From the NCBI RefSeq assembly GCF_024213665.1, contig NZ_JANAVP010000003.1, positions 253,531-317,530 of the forward strand: a DNA stretch of 64,000 bases, given 5' to 3'. This stretch comes from Streptomyces sp. A3M-1-3 (GTDB lineage Bacteria; Actinomycetota; Actinomycetes; Streptomycetales; Streptomycetaceae). Below, piece by piece: positions 50,105-59,693 of this stretch. Position 1 is the stretch's first letter. Each line of letters begins with the position of its first letter. Below the pieces are notes generated by a model. The model was not told the origin of the DNA and made no database searches. It saw only the letters and a program-made list of their open reading frames with translations. The position numbers and the translations under genes were made by a program.

Positions 50105-50832
50105 CCCGTGCGCTGACTCGTACGCACTGGGCGGCCATCACGGCCGTCGTCCTCGCGCTGCTCGTCGCGGCGGCTGCCACGGTCGCGACCGCGAGGGGCG
50201 GCGCGTCGTCCGAGCAGGCGGGCGCCGCGGCCGCCCCGGCCGAGGACTCGGCGGACGCCGGCTTCGCCCGGGATATGGCGGTCCACCATCAGCAGGCGGT
50301 GGAGATGTCGTTCATCGTGCGCGACCGTACGAAGGACGAGGACGTGCGGCGGCTGGCGTACGACATCGCCAACACGCAGGCCAACCAGCGGGGCATGCTG
50401 CTGGGCTGGCTGGACCTGTGGGAGCTGCCGAAGATCTCGATGGGCGAGCCGATGGCGTGGATGGCGTCGGAGCAGGCGCAGCACGGCGGGCACTCCGGCG
50501 GGCACTCCGGCGGGCACGCCGGGGCCTCGGGCGGCGACGGCGGGGCCTCCGGCGGGCACGAGGTGCGCGACGGCTCCCTCATGCCCGGCATGGCGACGAA
50601 GACCGAGCTGGCCGCACTGGCCAGGGCGGAGGGCAAGCAGGCCGAGATCCTCTACCTCCAGCTGATGACCGACCACCACAAGGGCGGTGTGACCATGGCC
50701 CGGGGCTGCGCCGACCTGTGCGAGGTCGGTACGGAACGGAAGCTGGCCCAGGGCATGGCCGACGCTCAGGAGTCCGAACTGGCCCTGTTGGCCGACCTGT
50801 TGAAGCAGCGGGGCGCCAAGCCCCGCGCCTGA
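50101..50832 (+). CDS. DUF305 domain protein
   Basis: 243 residues from GTG 50101. A membrane helix (HWAAITAVVLALLVAAAATV) anchors an extracytoplasmic DUF305 (ferritin-like four-helix) domain with the two hallmark motifs FARDMAVHHQQAVEMSF (about 66-82) and LQLMTDHHKGGVTMARG. Between them lies a His/Gly-rich insert (QHGGHSGGHSGGHAGASGG, coded near 50475-50530) likely to bind Cu or another soft metal. Methionines and histidines dominate the pocket. Context with a multicopper oxidase and DUF6153 supports copper handling at the cell surface. Confidence 0.9.
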   Translation: MTRALTRTHWAAITAVVLALLVAAAATVATARGGASSEQAGAAAAPAEDSADAGFARDMAVHHQQAVEMSFIVRDRTKDEDVRRLAYDIANTQANQRGMLLGWLDLWELPKISMGEPMAWMASEQAQHGGHSGGHSGGHAGASGGDGGASGGHEVRDGSLMPGMATKTELAALARAEGKQAEILYLQLMTDHHKGGVTMARGCADLCEVGTERKLAQGMADAQESELALLADLLKQRGAKPRA

Positions 50833-50898
50833 CGGACCGCCGCTGCGCGTCCGACAGCCGCCCCGGTCGCCGAACGGCACCGGGGCGGATGTCGGACG

Positions 50899-51756
50899 TC
50901 ACACCGGGTGGCTCAGTACCGCCCGCGCCACCGACCGCGGCTGGTCGAGCATGACCATATGGCCGGACGGCTCCGCGACTTCGAAGCGGGCGCCGAGACG
51001 GTCGGCCAGTGCGGCCTGGCGGTCCAGCCACCGCACCGCCCACCGGCCGCTGCCGCCGTCGTGCCCGGCGAGGACCGTCACCGGCACGTCCGGGAGCGGG
51101 TGGCGCTCGCGCAGCGCCAGCAGTTCGGCCGCCACGTCGCGGTAGCGCGCGTTCTCCAGCAGCGCGCCGCGCAGCACGCGCCCGGTGCGGTAGCAGCGGC
51201 GTACGAGCGCGTCGGGCGCCGGATCGCCGCCGCCCGTGCGCGAGACCCGCGGGACCCGCGAGACCCGGACGACCGCGCGGCGGGTGAGCGGGCCGAGCGC
51301 GGCGGGGGCGCCGACGGCGGTGAGCACCGAGCCGAGGGTCCGCGCGGCGGCGGTGCGCAGGGCGGGGGCGGCGGGGGTACGGGCGTCCTCCTCGACACTG
51401 CCGTCGACCATGACGACAGCGGCGGTACGGGCAGGGTGGAGGCGGGCGAAGGCCTCCACGTGGAAACCGGCGATGGAGTGGCCGACCACCGTGGCCGGAC
51501 CGGGCAGCCCGAGCGCGTCCAGCAGTCCCGCGATGCGGTGCGCCTCGCCGGCGGCGGTGGGCGGTACGGCGGCGGGGGCGCTCAGTCCGTGTCCGGGCCG
51601 GTCGAAGCGGACGACGGTACGGAAGGGGGTCAGCAGCGGAACGACCAGGTCCCAGTCGTACCAGCTCATCGCGAGGCCGGCGCTCAGTACGCACACCGGT
51701 CCGCTGCCCTCGACGGCCACGTGCAGCGGCACGCCGCCGACCCGTACGAACGTCAT
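50899..51756 (-). CDS. Alpha/beta-fold hydrolase
   Basis: 285 residues from ATG 51756. Canonical alpha/beta hydrolase: oxyanion region VCVLSAGLAMSWYDW, VVRFDRPGHGLSAP, nucleophile elbow VVGHSIAGFHVEAF (Ser ~95), and a late catalytic His in EPSGHMVMLDQPR. The acid is probably an Asp in VTVLAGHDGGSG. A small lid occupies roughly 120-200. Substrate cannot be named. It is convergent with DUF305 and divergent from the DUF6153 gene. Confidence 0.87.
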   Translation of the reverse strand: MTFVRVGGVPLHVAVEGSGPVCVLSAGLAMSWYDWDLVVPLLTPFRTVVRFDRPGHGLSAPAAVPPTAAGEAHRIAGLLDALGLPGPATVVGHSIAGFHVEAFARLHPARTAAVVMVDGSVEEDARTPAAPALRTAAARTLGSVLTAVGAPAALGPLTRRAVVRVSRVPRVSRTGGGDPAPDALVRRCYRTGRVLRGALLENARYRDVAAELLALRERHPLPDVPVTVLAGHDGGSGRWAVRWLDRQAALADRLGARFEVAEPSGHMVMLDQPRSVARAVLSHPV

Positions 51757-51858
51757 GTGCGCCCTTCCCCGGTTGCTCCAGCCAGGAACAGTATCCGCAG
51801 CCACGGCCCGGCCCCTGCCCGGGGGGCCATACCGGGTGGGGGTAGGCTGCGGTCTGTG

Positions 51859-52296
51859 ATGACCACGAGAGGGGCGACGTTCTGGCGGCAGGTGCTGCTG
51901 TTCGCCGCGCTGCTCTTCGGGATCGTCACGATGCATACGCTGGGGCACCCGGCCCAGGAGCACGGCCCCCAGGGCCCGGCCGAGCACACGGTGTCCGCCG
52001 CGGCTCCGCCGGAACACCACACCGGCCACACCTCGCACCAGACCGCCGCCTCCGCGGACGGGCAGACCGGCGCCGGGTACGCGGGGCCGGCGCTGCCGGG
52101 TATGGACATGGACCCGATGGCCGTCTGTCTGGCGGTACTGGGGGCGTTCACGCTCGTCGTACTGGCCACGGGCCTGCTGCGCACCCGCCCGGCCGGCGCG
52201 CACCCGGTCGGCCGGGACCCGCTGCTGCGCGCGATGTGGCCGCACCCGCCACCCCGTAAGACCGTCCTCGCCACGCTGTCGGTGCTGCGGATCTAG
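51859..52296 (+). CDS. DUF6153 family protein
   Basis: 145 residues from ATG 51859 (GTG 51856 is in frame immediately before). TAGGCT at 51843-51848 suits a leaderless transcript. Two membrane helices: QVLLFAALLFGIVTMHTLGH (about 10-29) and AVCLAVLGAFTLVVLATGLL. Between is a His/Met-rich outer loop (PEHHTGHTSHQ, PGMDMDPMA). The GIVTMHTLGHP signature is the one I associate with DUF6153. It lies 106 bases upstream of a multicopper oxidase, so a role in copper delivery or sensing is a reasonable guess. Confidence 0.83.
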   Translation: MTTRGATFWRQVLLFAALLFGIVTMHTLGHPAQEHGPQGPAEHTVSAAAPPEHHTGHTSHQTAASADGQTGAGYAGPALPGMDMDPMAVCLAVLGAFTLVVLATGLLRTRPAGAHPVGRDPLLRAMWPHPPPRKTVLATLSVLRI

Positions 52297-52402
52297 AACC
52301 GGGCCCCGCTGCCTGGGAACCTCCGCGCTCCGAGCGGTGTACCAGAAGCAGCAGACGCGCCCATCTGCACGCATCACCACAGACCACGAGGTGCACTCAG
52401 TC

Positions 52403-54004
52403 ATGCGCACTCAACACACCCGCCGCGCCGTGCTCGGCGCCGGAATCGCCGTGGCCGGTACGGGAGTTCTGGCCGCCTGCTCCGGTTCGTCCGGCGGCAT
52501 GGACCACGGCTCGATGAAGCACGGCGGCTCGCCGTCGGCCGCCCCCGGCTTCGTCACGCCCGACGGCAAGGAGGTCGCCGCGGCCGAAGCCGGGCGACGG
52601 CCGGGCCCGGTCCGTACGGTCAAGCTGACCGCCACCGCCACCCCGCTCGAACTGGGCGGCGGCCGTACGGTCAGGTCCTGGGCGTACGGCGACCGGCTGC
52701 CCGGCCAGGAGGTCCGCGTCACCGCGGGCGACACCCTCGCGCTCACCCTCGCCAACAACCTGCCGCAGCCCACGTCGTTGCACTGGCACGGTCTGGCCCT
52801 GCGCAACGACATGGACGGCGTCCCCGGCCTGACCCAGCGCGACATCCGGCCGGGCGCCTCGTTCGACTACCGCTTCGCGGTCCCGCACGCCGGGACGTAC
52901 TGGTTCCACCCGCACTCGGGCACCCAGCAGGACCGCGGCCTGTACGCACCGCTGATCGTGGAGGACCCGCGGGAGCCGCTGACGTACGACAAGGAGTGGG
53001 TCGTCGTACTGGACGACTGGGTCGACGGGGTGGACGGCTCGACTCCGGACGGCGTGCTGGCCGAACTCAGCAAGGGCATGGGCGACGCGTCCGGCGGGCA
53101 CGCCGGTCACGGCATGCCGTCGCCGTCCGGACCGGTCGGCGGGTCCGGCGGGTCCGGCGGGTCCGGCGGCCCGTCCCGGATGATGGCGGGCGCCACCAGC
53201 CCGCTGCTCGGCGGTGACGCGGGGGACGTCGCCTACCCGTACTACCTGGTCAACGGGCGGACGCCGGACGACCCTGCCGTCTTCACCGCCAAGCCCGGCG
53301 ACCGCATCCGGCTGCGCCTGATCAACGCCGGCGGCGACACCGCGTTCCGCGTCGCGCTGGGCGGCCACGAACTGACGGTGACGCATACGGACGGCTTCCC
53401 CGTCCAGCACGCCAAGACCGACGCCCTCCTCCTCGGCATGGGCGAGCGGTACGACGTCCTGGTCACCGCGAAGGACGGGGTCTTCCCGCTGACCGCGCTC
53501 GCGGAGGGCAAGAAGCAGACGGCCCGGGCCCTGCTCCGTACCGCAGGCGGCGCGGCGCCGTCCGCGTCCGTACGGCCCAGGGAGCTGGACGGGAAGCTGC
53601 TGACCGCCGACCGTCTGAAGGCGGACGAGTCCGTCGCGCTGCCCGCCCGGAAGCCGGACCGCACGATCAGGCTGAAGCTGACGGGCGGGATGGAGAAGTA
53701 CGACTGGGCGTTCGACAGGAAGCCCTACTCCCCCGCGCGGCGGCACGCGGTCCGGGCGGGCGAGCGGGTCCGGGTGGTCTTCTCCAACTCCACGACGATG
53801 TGGCACCCGCTCCATCTGCACGGGCACACCTTCGCCCTGGCCAACGTCCCGGACGGGCCCCGCAAGGACACCGCGGTGATCCTGCCGAACGGCACTCTGA
53901 CGGTGGACTTCGACGCCGACAATCCGGGCCTGTGGATGATCCACTGCCACAACGTCTACCACTCGGAGGCCGGGATGATGACCGTGCTCGGTTACCAGAA
54001 GTAG
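52403..54004 (+). CDS. Multicopper oxidase (CueO/laccase-like), lipoprotein
   Basis: 533 residues from ATG 52403. A twin-Arg-like N-terminus (RTQHTRRAVLGAGIAVAG) ends in the lipobox VLAACSG, so the protein is probably Tat-exported and lipid-anchored. The four copper motifs are in place: LHWHGLALRN (~128), YWFHPHSGTQQ (~168), WHPLHLHGHTF (~465) and MIHCHNVYHSEAGMM (~513), giving type 1 and trinuclear centres. A Met/His-rich segment near residues 225-265 (GHAGHGMPSPSGP) resembles CueO's Met-rich insert. It likely oxidises Cu(I) or phenolic substrates outside the cell. Upstream DUF6153 and DUF305 genes fit copper tolerance. Confidence 0.92.
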   Translation: MRTQHTRRAVLGAGIAVAGTGVLAACSGSSGGMDHGSMKHGGSPSAAPGFVTPDGKEVAAAEAGRRPGPVRTVKLTATATPLELGGGRTVRSWAYGDRLPGQEVRVTAGDTLALTLANNLPQPTSLHWHGLALRNDMDGVPGLTQRDIRPGASFDYRFAVPHAGTYWFHPHSGTQQDRGLYAPLIVEDPREPLTYDKEWVVVLDDWVDGVDGSTPDGVLAELSKGMGDASGGHAGHGMPSPSGPVGGSGGSGGSGGPSRMMAGATSPLLGGDAGDVAYPYYLVNGRTPDDPAVFTAKPGDRIRLRLINAGGDTAFRVALGGHELTVTHTDGFPVQHAKTDALLLGMGERYDVLVTAKDGVFPLTALAEGKKQTARALLRTAGGAAPSASVRPRELDGKLLTADRLKADESVALPARKPDRTIRLKLTGGMEKYDWAFDRKPYSPARRHAVRAGERVRVVFSNSTTMWHPLHLHGHTFALANVPDGPRKDTAVILPNGTLTVDFDADNPGLWMIHCHNVYHSEAGMMTVLGYQK

Positions 54005-54134
54005 CCAGAGACGGGCCGGAGGCGGGAGCCGGAGACGAGCGACAGAGGCGAGCGAGTGCGGGGCGCACCCGAGTGGGGCGCCCCACACCCGCCCGCCGGG
54101 ACATCGCGTCAGACAGACGATTACACTGGGCCGC

Positions 54135-55889
54135 GTGCCTCAACTACGCCTCGCTCTGAATCAGATCGACTCGACCGTCGGCAGCCTCACCGCCAACGCC
54201 GAATCGATCATCCAATGGACCCGGCACTCCGCCGAGCAGGGCGCCCATCTGGTGGCGTTCCCCGAGATGGTGCTGACCGGCTACCCCGTCGAGGACCTCG
54301 CGCTGCGCTCGACGTTCGTCCAGGCCTCGCGCGACGCGCTCCGCGCGCTCGCCGCGCGCCTCGACGACGAGGGATTCGGCGAGCTGCCCGTCATCGTCGG
54401 GTACCTGGACCGCTCCGAGAAGGCCCAGCCGCGGTACGGCCAGCCGGCCGGCGCCCCGCAGAACGCCGCCGCGGTGCTCCACCGGGGCACGGTCGCGCTG
54501 ACCTTCGCCAAGCACCACCTGCCGAACTACGGCGTCTTCGACGAGTTCCGGTACTTCGTCCCGGGCGACTCGATGCCGGTGATCCGGGTGCGCGGCGTCG
54601 ATGTCGCGCTCGCCATCTGCGAGGACCTCTGGCAGGAGGGCGGCCGCGTACCGGCCACCCGGTCCGCGGGGGCCGGGCTGCTGGTCTCCGTCAACGCCTC
54701 GCCGTACGAGCAGAACAAGGACGACACCCGGCTCGAACTCGTACGCAAGCGCGCGCAGGAGGCCGGCTGCACCACCGCCTATCTCGCGATGATCGGCGGC
54801 CAGGACGAGCTGGTCTTCGACGGCGACTCGATCGTCGTCGACAAGGACGGCGAAGTCATCGCGCGCGCCCCGCAGTTCGCCGAGGGCTGCGTGCTGGTGG
54901 ACCTGGATCTGCCGGCCGCGTCGGCCGAGCCCCCGGCGGGGGTCGTCGACGACGGGCTGCGCATCGAGCACGTGGTCCTGTCGGAGGAGCCCGTCCCGGC
55001 GTACGAGGCCGAGGTCGGCGGCGGCTACGCCGACCGCCTCGACGACGACGAGGAGGTCTACTCGGCCCTGGTCGTGGGCCTGCGCGCGTACGTCGCCAAG
55101 AACGGCTTCCGGTCCGTACTGATCGGCCTGTCCGGCGGTATCGACTCGGCCCTGGTGGCCGCGATCGCCTGTGACGCCGTCGGTGCGCAGAACGTGTACG
55201 GCATCGCGATGCCCTCGCGGTACTCCTCGGACCACTCCGAGGGCGACGCGGCCGAGCTGGCCCGCCGTACCGGGCTCAACTTCCGGACCGTGCCGATCGC
55301 GCCGATGTTCGACGCGTACATGGAGTCGCTGGGGCTGACCGGGCTCGCCGAGGAAAACCTCCAGTCACGGCTGCGCGGCACGATGCTGATGGCCGTCTCC
55401 AACCAGGAGGGCCACATCGTGCTCGCGCCGGGCAACAAGTCCGAGCTGGCGGTGGGCTATTCCACGCTGTACGGCGACTCGGTCGGTGCGTACGGTCCGA
55501 TCAAGGACGTCTACAAGACGGCCGTCTTCCGCCTCGCGCGGTGGCGGAACCGGGCGGCGCAGGAGCGCGGGCAGACCCCGCCGATCCCGGAGAACTCCAT
55601 CTCCAAGCCGCCGAGCGCGGAACTGCGGCCGGGGCAGGTCGACACCGACTCGCTGCCCGACTACCCGGTGCTCGACGCGATCCTCGCCCTGTACGTGGAC
55701 CGCGACCAGGGCATGGAGTCGATCGTCGCCGCGGGCTTCGACCGGGAGCTGGTGGCGAAGACGCTGCGCATGGTGGACGTGGCGGAGTACAAGCGCCGTC
55801 AGTACCCGCCGGGCACCAAGATCTCCGCGAAGGGGTTCGGCAAGGACCGCCGGCTGCCGATCACCAACGGCTGGCGCGAGCGCGCCTGA
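54135..55889 (+). CDS. nadE: Glutamine-dependent NAD+ synthetase
   Basis: 584 residues from GTG 54135, with TACACT seven bases upstream (leaderless pattern). The N-terminal nitrilase-type glutaminase has catalytic Glu in LVAFPEMVLTGYP (~45), Lys in TFAKHHLPNYGVFDE (~120) and Cys in LAICEDLWQEGG (~160). The C-terminal synthetase has the ATP P-loop LIGLSGGIDSALVAAI (~331-346) and LAPGNKSELAVGYSTLYGD. It converts nicotinate adenine dinucleotide, ATP and glutamine to NAD+. It is convergent with an EEP gene; a very long hairpin spans both stop codons. Confidence 0.96.
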   Translation: MPQLRLALNQIDSTVGSLTANAESIIQWTRHSAEQGAHLVAFPEMVLTGYPVEDLALRSTFVQASRDALRALAARLDDEGFGELPVIVGYLDRSEKAQPRYGQPAGAPQNAAAVLHRGTVALTFAKHHLPNYGVFDEFRYFVPGDSMPVIRVRGVDVALAICEDLWQEGGRVPATRSAGAGLLVSVNASPYEQNKDDTRLELVRKRAQEAGCTTAYLAMIGGQDELVFDGDSIVVDKDGEVIARAPQFAEGCVLVDLDLPAASAEPPAGVVDDGLRIEHVVLSEEPVPAYEAEVGGGYADRLDDDEEVYSALVVGLRAYVAKNGFRSVLIGLSGGIDSALVAAIACDAVGAQNVYGIAMPSRYSSDHSEGDAAELARRTGLNFRTVPIAPMFDAYMESLGLTGLAEENLQSRLRGTMLMAVSNQEGHIVLAPGNKSELAVGYSTLYGDSVGAYGPIKDVYKTAVFRLARWRNRAAQERGQTPPIPENSISKPPSAELRPGQVDTDSLPDYPVLDAILALYVDRDQGMESIVAAGFDRELVAKTLRMVDVAEYKRRQYPPGTKISAKGFGKDRRLPITNGWRERA

Positions 55890-55956
55890 CGGCGAGGTAC
55901 GACGTCAGGCCCGGGGCGCTCGTCCCCGGGCCTGACGTCGTACCTCGCGCCGTCAG
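55886..55956. terminator. Long bidirectional terminator spanning both stop codons
   Basis: The arm 55886-55916 (ending GACGTCAGGCCCGGGG) pairs with 55924-55956 across a 7-base loop, with one 2-base bulge, about 31 base pairs. The nadE stop (55887-55889) and the EEP stop (55953-55955) lie inside the arms, so it must serve both genes. Confidence 0.92.
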
Positions 55957-56978
55957 AACTCGACGCGCGCCGCGATCGGCAGATGGTCGCTGCCCGTCTC
56001 CGGCAGCGTCCACGACGACACCGGCGTGATGCCCTTGACCATGATCTGGTCGATCCGCGCCATCGGGAACGACGCCGGCCAGCTGAAGCCGAAGCCGTCA
56101 CCCGCCGCGCCCTGGGTGGAGCGCATCTGCGAAGTGACCGGGGACAACGCGCGGTCGTTCATGGTGCCGTTGAGGTCGCCGAGGAGGATAACCCGCTTCA
56201 GCGGGTCCCGGACGATCGCGTGGCCGAGCGCGTCCGCGCTGTCGTCGCGCTGGTGGGCGGTGAAGCCGGCGTTGAGCTTGACCCGTACCGACGGCAGATG
56301 GGCTACATAGACCGCGACCGGCCCCTGCGGGGTCTGGACGGTCGAGCGCATCGCGCGGATCCAGCCCAGCTGGATGTCCACGGGCCGGGTGTCGCTCATC
56401 GGGTACCTGCTCCAGAGCCCGACCGTCCCCTGCACCGAGTGGTACTTGTACGTCGGCGCCAGCGCGCTCTCGTACGACGCGACCGCGCCCGCCTTCAGCT
56501 CCTCCAGCGCCACCACGTCAGCGCCCGACGCCGCCACCTTCTGCGCCGTGCCCTCGGGGTCGGGGTTCTCGGCGTTGACGTTGTGCGTGGCGACGGTGAG
56601 GTTGCCGCCGTCGCTGCCCGAATTACCGGTGACGAGTCCGCCGAAGAGGTTGAGCCAGACGACGGCCGGCAGCAGTACGGCGATCAGCGCCGTCGCGGAG
56701 CGCCGTACCAGCGCGAGAACCAGCAGCAGGGGAATGGCGACGCCGAGCCACGGCAGGAACGTCTCCGTCAGGCTGCCCAGGTTGCCGATGGTGTTGGGGA
56801 TCTGCGCGTGGAGAATCATCAGCAGCGCGGTGAGCACGGCGAGCAGCGCGAGAAGGATGCCGCGCCGCCAGATGCCGCGGTCGCGCCGCAGATCGTCCAG
56901 CAGGCGCCGGAAGCCGGATCCGGTGCGCTCGGGCCCCGAGCTGCCGTTCCCCGTCTCCGTCATGTACGCCTGCGCCAT
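55953..56978 (-). CDS. Endonuclease/exonuclease/phosphatase (EEP) family membrane protein
   Basis: 341 residues. Three N-terminal membrane helices (GILLALLAVLTALLMILHA; LPWLGVAIPLLLVLALV; TALIAVLLPAVVWLNLFGGL, to about residue 118), then an outer EEP domain: VATHNVNAENPD, VVALEELKAG (metal Glu), VAVYVAHLPS, ILLGDLNGTMNDR (Asn/Asp) and the final GSDHLPIAARVEF (catalytic His). The family includes DNases, sphingomyelinases and phosphoinositide phosphatases; the substrate of this exported form is unknown. Confidence 0.87.
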   Translation of the reverse strand: MAQAYMTETGNGSSGPERTGSGFRRLLDDLRRDRGIWRRGILLALLAVLTALLMILHAQIPNTIGNLGSLTETFLPWLGVAIPLLLVLALVRRSATALIAVLLPAVVWLNLFGGLVTGNSGSDGGNLTVATHNVNAENPDPEGTAQKVAASGADVVALEELKAGAVASYESALAPTYKYHSVQGTVGLWSRYPMSDTRPVDIQLGWIRAMRSTVQTPQGPVAVYVAHLPSVRVKLNAGFTAHQRDDSADALGHAIVRDPLKRVILLGDLNGTMNDRALSPVTSQMRSTQGAAGDGFGFSWPASFPMARIDQIMVKGITPVSSWTLPETGSDHLPIAARVEF

Positions 56979-57186
56979 TCCGCTGCCCTCGCTGCCTTGC
57001 CTCGCACACCGTCTCGCCCCCTGACCCTAGGGGATGATCGGTGACTTTCCCTGCCGTCCTGAACGGCCGTACTGCCACGAGGACGAAGGCGCGGCGCGGG
57101 GAGTTCCGAACGACCCGGTCAGGGCCGCGGCTGTGACAAAACGCGCATATTCAGGAGCCGTTCTGGAACGGATGAGAGAGCGCGGG

Positions 57187-57810
57187 TCAGGGCCGTGGCC
57201 GGAGCCCTGCCAGCACGGCGTCGACGATCCGCTCGGCGAGGTCCTCGTCCAGTGGGCCGTCCGGCCGCAGGACCGTCCGTACGAGCATGGGCCCGACCAC
57301 CAGATCGCCGACGAGGTCGAAGTCCAGGTCCGCCCGGATCTCCCCGCGCTCGATCCCGCGCCGGAGCACGTCGTCCAGCACCTCCCGCCGGGCCGCGATC
57401 ACGCTGTTCTGGTAGTGCTGCCACAGCTGCGGATAGCTCTGCACCTGGCCCAGCACACTGCGCAGCATCGCCGACGAACGCTTCGCCAGGCCGCGGCGGC
57501 GCAGCCCCTCCAGCATGGCGATCAGGTCATCGCGCACCGAAGTGCCGGGGAGCGGCGGGTCCTCCTCCTCGACGGACCGCAGCACGTCGACGAAGAGGGC
57601 CTCCTTGCCCTCCCAGCGGCGGTAGATGGTGGCCTTGCCCACCCCCGCGGTGCGGGCGATCCGCTCGATGGACAGCTCGGCGAGCGGGACGCCGTCCTCC
57701 AGGAGCCGGACGACGCCGTCGATGATGGCGCGCTCGGCGGCCTCACTGCGCGGCCGCCCGCGCGGAGCCCTGCCCTCGGCGGGCTGCTCGGGCCGGTCCT
57801 TCAGCGCCAC
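57187..57810 (-). CDS. TetR family regulator of the MFS exporter
   Basis: 207 residues from GTG 57810 (an ATG 14 codons earlier is possible). HTH: IIDGVVRLLEDGVPLAELSI then ERIARTAGVGKATIYRRWEG. The C-terminal domain ends DFDLVGDLVVGPMLVRTVLR, a TetR_C_16-like pattern. It starts 87 bases after the MFS stop on the same strand, so it is likely co-transcribed with the exporter and represses the operon through the 11-base inverted repeat at 59555-59585. A GTACGACGTAC dyad lies just upstream of the start. Confidence 0.87.
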   Translation of the reverse strand: MALKDRPEQPAEGRAPRGRPRSEAAERAIIDGVVRLLEDGVPLAELSIERIARTAGVGKATIYRRWEGKEALFVDVLRSVEEEDPPLPGTSVRDDLIAMLEGLRRRGLAKRSSAMLRSVLGQVQSYPQLWQHYQNSVIAARREVLDDVLRRGIERGEIRADLDFDLVGDLVVGPMLVRTVLRPDGPLDEDLAERIVDAVLAGLRPRP

Positions 57811-57896
57811 GTCCGCCCGCCTCTCGCATGTACGACGTACGACAATCGTCACGGAGGATTCTCGCGCGGGCCCGCCAGAACCCCGGCCGCGGCCCC

Positions 57897-59537
57897 CTAG
57901 GGCTCCCGGGCGTCGACGGGACTGCGGGCCGGCTCGCTGTGCTCGTTTCCGTCCCCCGCGGCCGGCTTCGCGCCCCGGCCCGGCAGGAACAGCGCGACGA
58001 CGACCGCGCCCAGCACTGCGACGGCCGCCGCGCCCAGGGCGGTGATGTGCATCGCGTGGATGAACGCGGCATAGGCCGGGCCGATCAGCGCCTCGCCCTC
58101 CGGGCCGAGCCGCTGCGCGGCCGCGAGGGTCGCCTCGACCGACTCACCCGCCGCGTGGCGCGCGCCCGGCGGCAGGGCGGTGAGGCTGTCGTCGATGCCG
58201 GCGCGGTAGACCGTGGACAGCAGCGAGCCGAGCACCGCGACGCCCAGCGCGCCGCCCACCTGCCGGAAGGTGTTGTTCAGGGCCGATCCGGAACCGGCCT
58301 TCTCGCGCGGCAGGCTCTGCATGATCGCGACCGTGACGGGCGTCATGACGTGCGCCGAGCCGGTGCCCTGAAGGAAGAGGATCGCCTCCAGTACCCAGAT
58401 CGGGGTGTCCGTGCCGAGCAGCAGGAACGCGCTGAGCGTGACGGTCAGGAGCAGCAGTCCCGCCGTGCAGGTGACGCGCGCACCGAAGCGCGCGACGGCC
58501 AGCCGGGCGCGGGGCGCGAAGATCAGCTGGGCCACGGCGAGCGGCAGGACCAGCAAACCGGTCTGCAACGGCGAGTAGCCCCGAACGCTCTGGATGTAGA
58601 AGACCGAGAAGAAGGAGACGCCCGTCAGCGCGAAGAAGACCAGCGCGATGGCGGCTACAGCTGCCGAGAAGGCGGGGTTGCGGAACTGGCGGACATCGAT
58701 CGCGGGGTGGTCGCTGCGCCTCTCGTACAGGACGTAGACCGTCAGGACCACGAGCCCGCCGCCGAGGGTGAGCACCACCTCGGGCGTGGTGAAGTCGGCG
58801 TACCGGCCGCCCGTGATGATCCCGTACACGAGCAGGACCAGGCCGGCGACGGACAGCAGCACACCGACCGGGTCGAGCCGTCCGGGGTTCGGGTCGCGCG
58901 AGTCGGGGATCAGGACCAGCATCGCGATCACGGTGACGATGACGATGGGCACGTTGACGAGGAACACCGAACCCCACCAGAAGTGCTCCAGCAGCAGCCC
59001 GCCGGTGATCGGGCCGATGGCGATCGCGATGCCGACGCCACCGGTCCAGATGCCGATGGCCTTGGGCTGTTCCTCGCGGTCGAAGACGTTCATCAGGATG
59101 GCGAGCGTGGTCGCCATCACAAAGGCGCCGCCGACGCCCATCACCGCGCGGTACGCGACGAGCGCGCCCGGCGATCCGGAGAACGCGGCGAGCGCCGAGC
59201 CGGCGCCGAAGACCAGCATGCCGAAGATCATGGCCTTCTTGCGGCCCAGCCGGTCGGCGAGGAGGCCGGCGGTGAAGAGGAGGCCGGCGAAGACGAGCGT
59301 GTAGGCGTTGATGGCCCATTCCAGCGCGCTCTGGGAGGCGCCCAGGCCGTGCGGCGGAGGGGTCGCGATGGTCTTCATCGCGACATTGAGGATCGAGTTG
59401 TCCAGCACCACGATCAGCAGGCTGAGGATCAGAACCGCGAGGATCGCCCAGCGGCGCCGGTGCACGGCTTCGGGGATGAGGGAAGGGGCCGGGGTGGGGC
59501 CGGGGGTGGGGGACGCGGCGGGTCGGCCGGTGTTCAT
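57897..59537 (-). CDS. MFS drug exporter, DHA2 (EmrB/QacA) type
   Basis: 546 residues with about 14 membrane helices. DHA2 signatures: [18 protein letters not shown] (helix 1 motif D1, about 40-57), [20 protein letters not shown] (motif A, cytoplasmic loop 2-3), [20 protein letters not shown] (motif B) and [20 protein letters not shown] (motif C, antiporter). It should export a hydrophobic drug or metabolite by proton antiport. The first gene of a two-gene unit with TetR; its start region carries a clear operator. Confidence 0.92.
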   Translation of the reverse strand: MNTGRPAASPTPGPTPAPSLIPEAVHRRRWAILAVLILSLLIVVLDNSILNVAMKTIATPPPHGLGASQSALEWAINAYTLVFAGLLFTAGLLADRLGRKKAMIFGMLVFGAGSALAAFSGSPGALVAYRAVMGVGGAFVMATTLAILMNVFDREEQPKAIGIWTGGVGIAIAIGPITGGLLLEHFWWGSVFLVNVPIVIVTVIAMLVLIPDSRDPNPGRLDPVGVLLSVAGLVLLVYGIITGGRYADFTTPEVVLTLGGGLVVLTVYVLYERRSDHPAIDVRQFRNPAFSAAVAAIALVFFALTGVSFFSVFYIQSVRGYSPLQTGLLVLPLAVAQLIFAPRARLAVARFGARVTCTAGLLLLTVTLSAFLLLGTDTPIWVLEAILFLQGTGSAHVMTPVTVAIMQSLPREKAGSGSALNNTFRQVGGALGVAVLGSLLSTVYRAGIDDSLTALPPGARHAAGESVEATLAAAQRLGPEGEALIGPAYAAFIHAMHITALGAAAVAVLGAVVVALFLPGRGAKPAAGDGNEHSEPARSPVDAREP

Positions 59538-59554
59538 GGGGCGAGTTTAGTCCA

Positions 59555-59585
59555 TTTTCGATACGGCGCCGTCTCGTATCGAAAA
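59555..59585. promoter_or_regulatory. TetR operator upstream of MFS exporter
   Basis: Perfect 11-base inverted repeat TTTTCGATACG / CGTATCGAAAA with a 9-base spacer, 18 bases upstream of the MFS start codon. This AT-rich dyad stands out in GC-rich surroundings and is the likely site for the TetR encoded downstream. Confidence 0.85.
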
Positions 59586-59693
59586 GCTTGTCGCAATGTC
59601 CCCCTTCCGCCTCCGGCCGGCGAGGTGCCACCATGGGGGGTACGTCCGGGGACGCCGTAAGGGCGCCTCGAGATGACACAAGGAGCCGTTGCA

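Noticed and set aside
57828..59660. A 610-codon plus-strand frame opposite the MFS exporter
   Set aside because: Charged, repetitive D/R/G-rich antisense of a membrane protein gene; no start signal.
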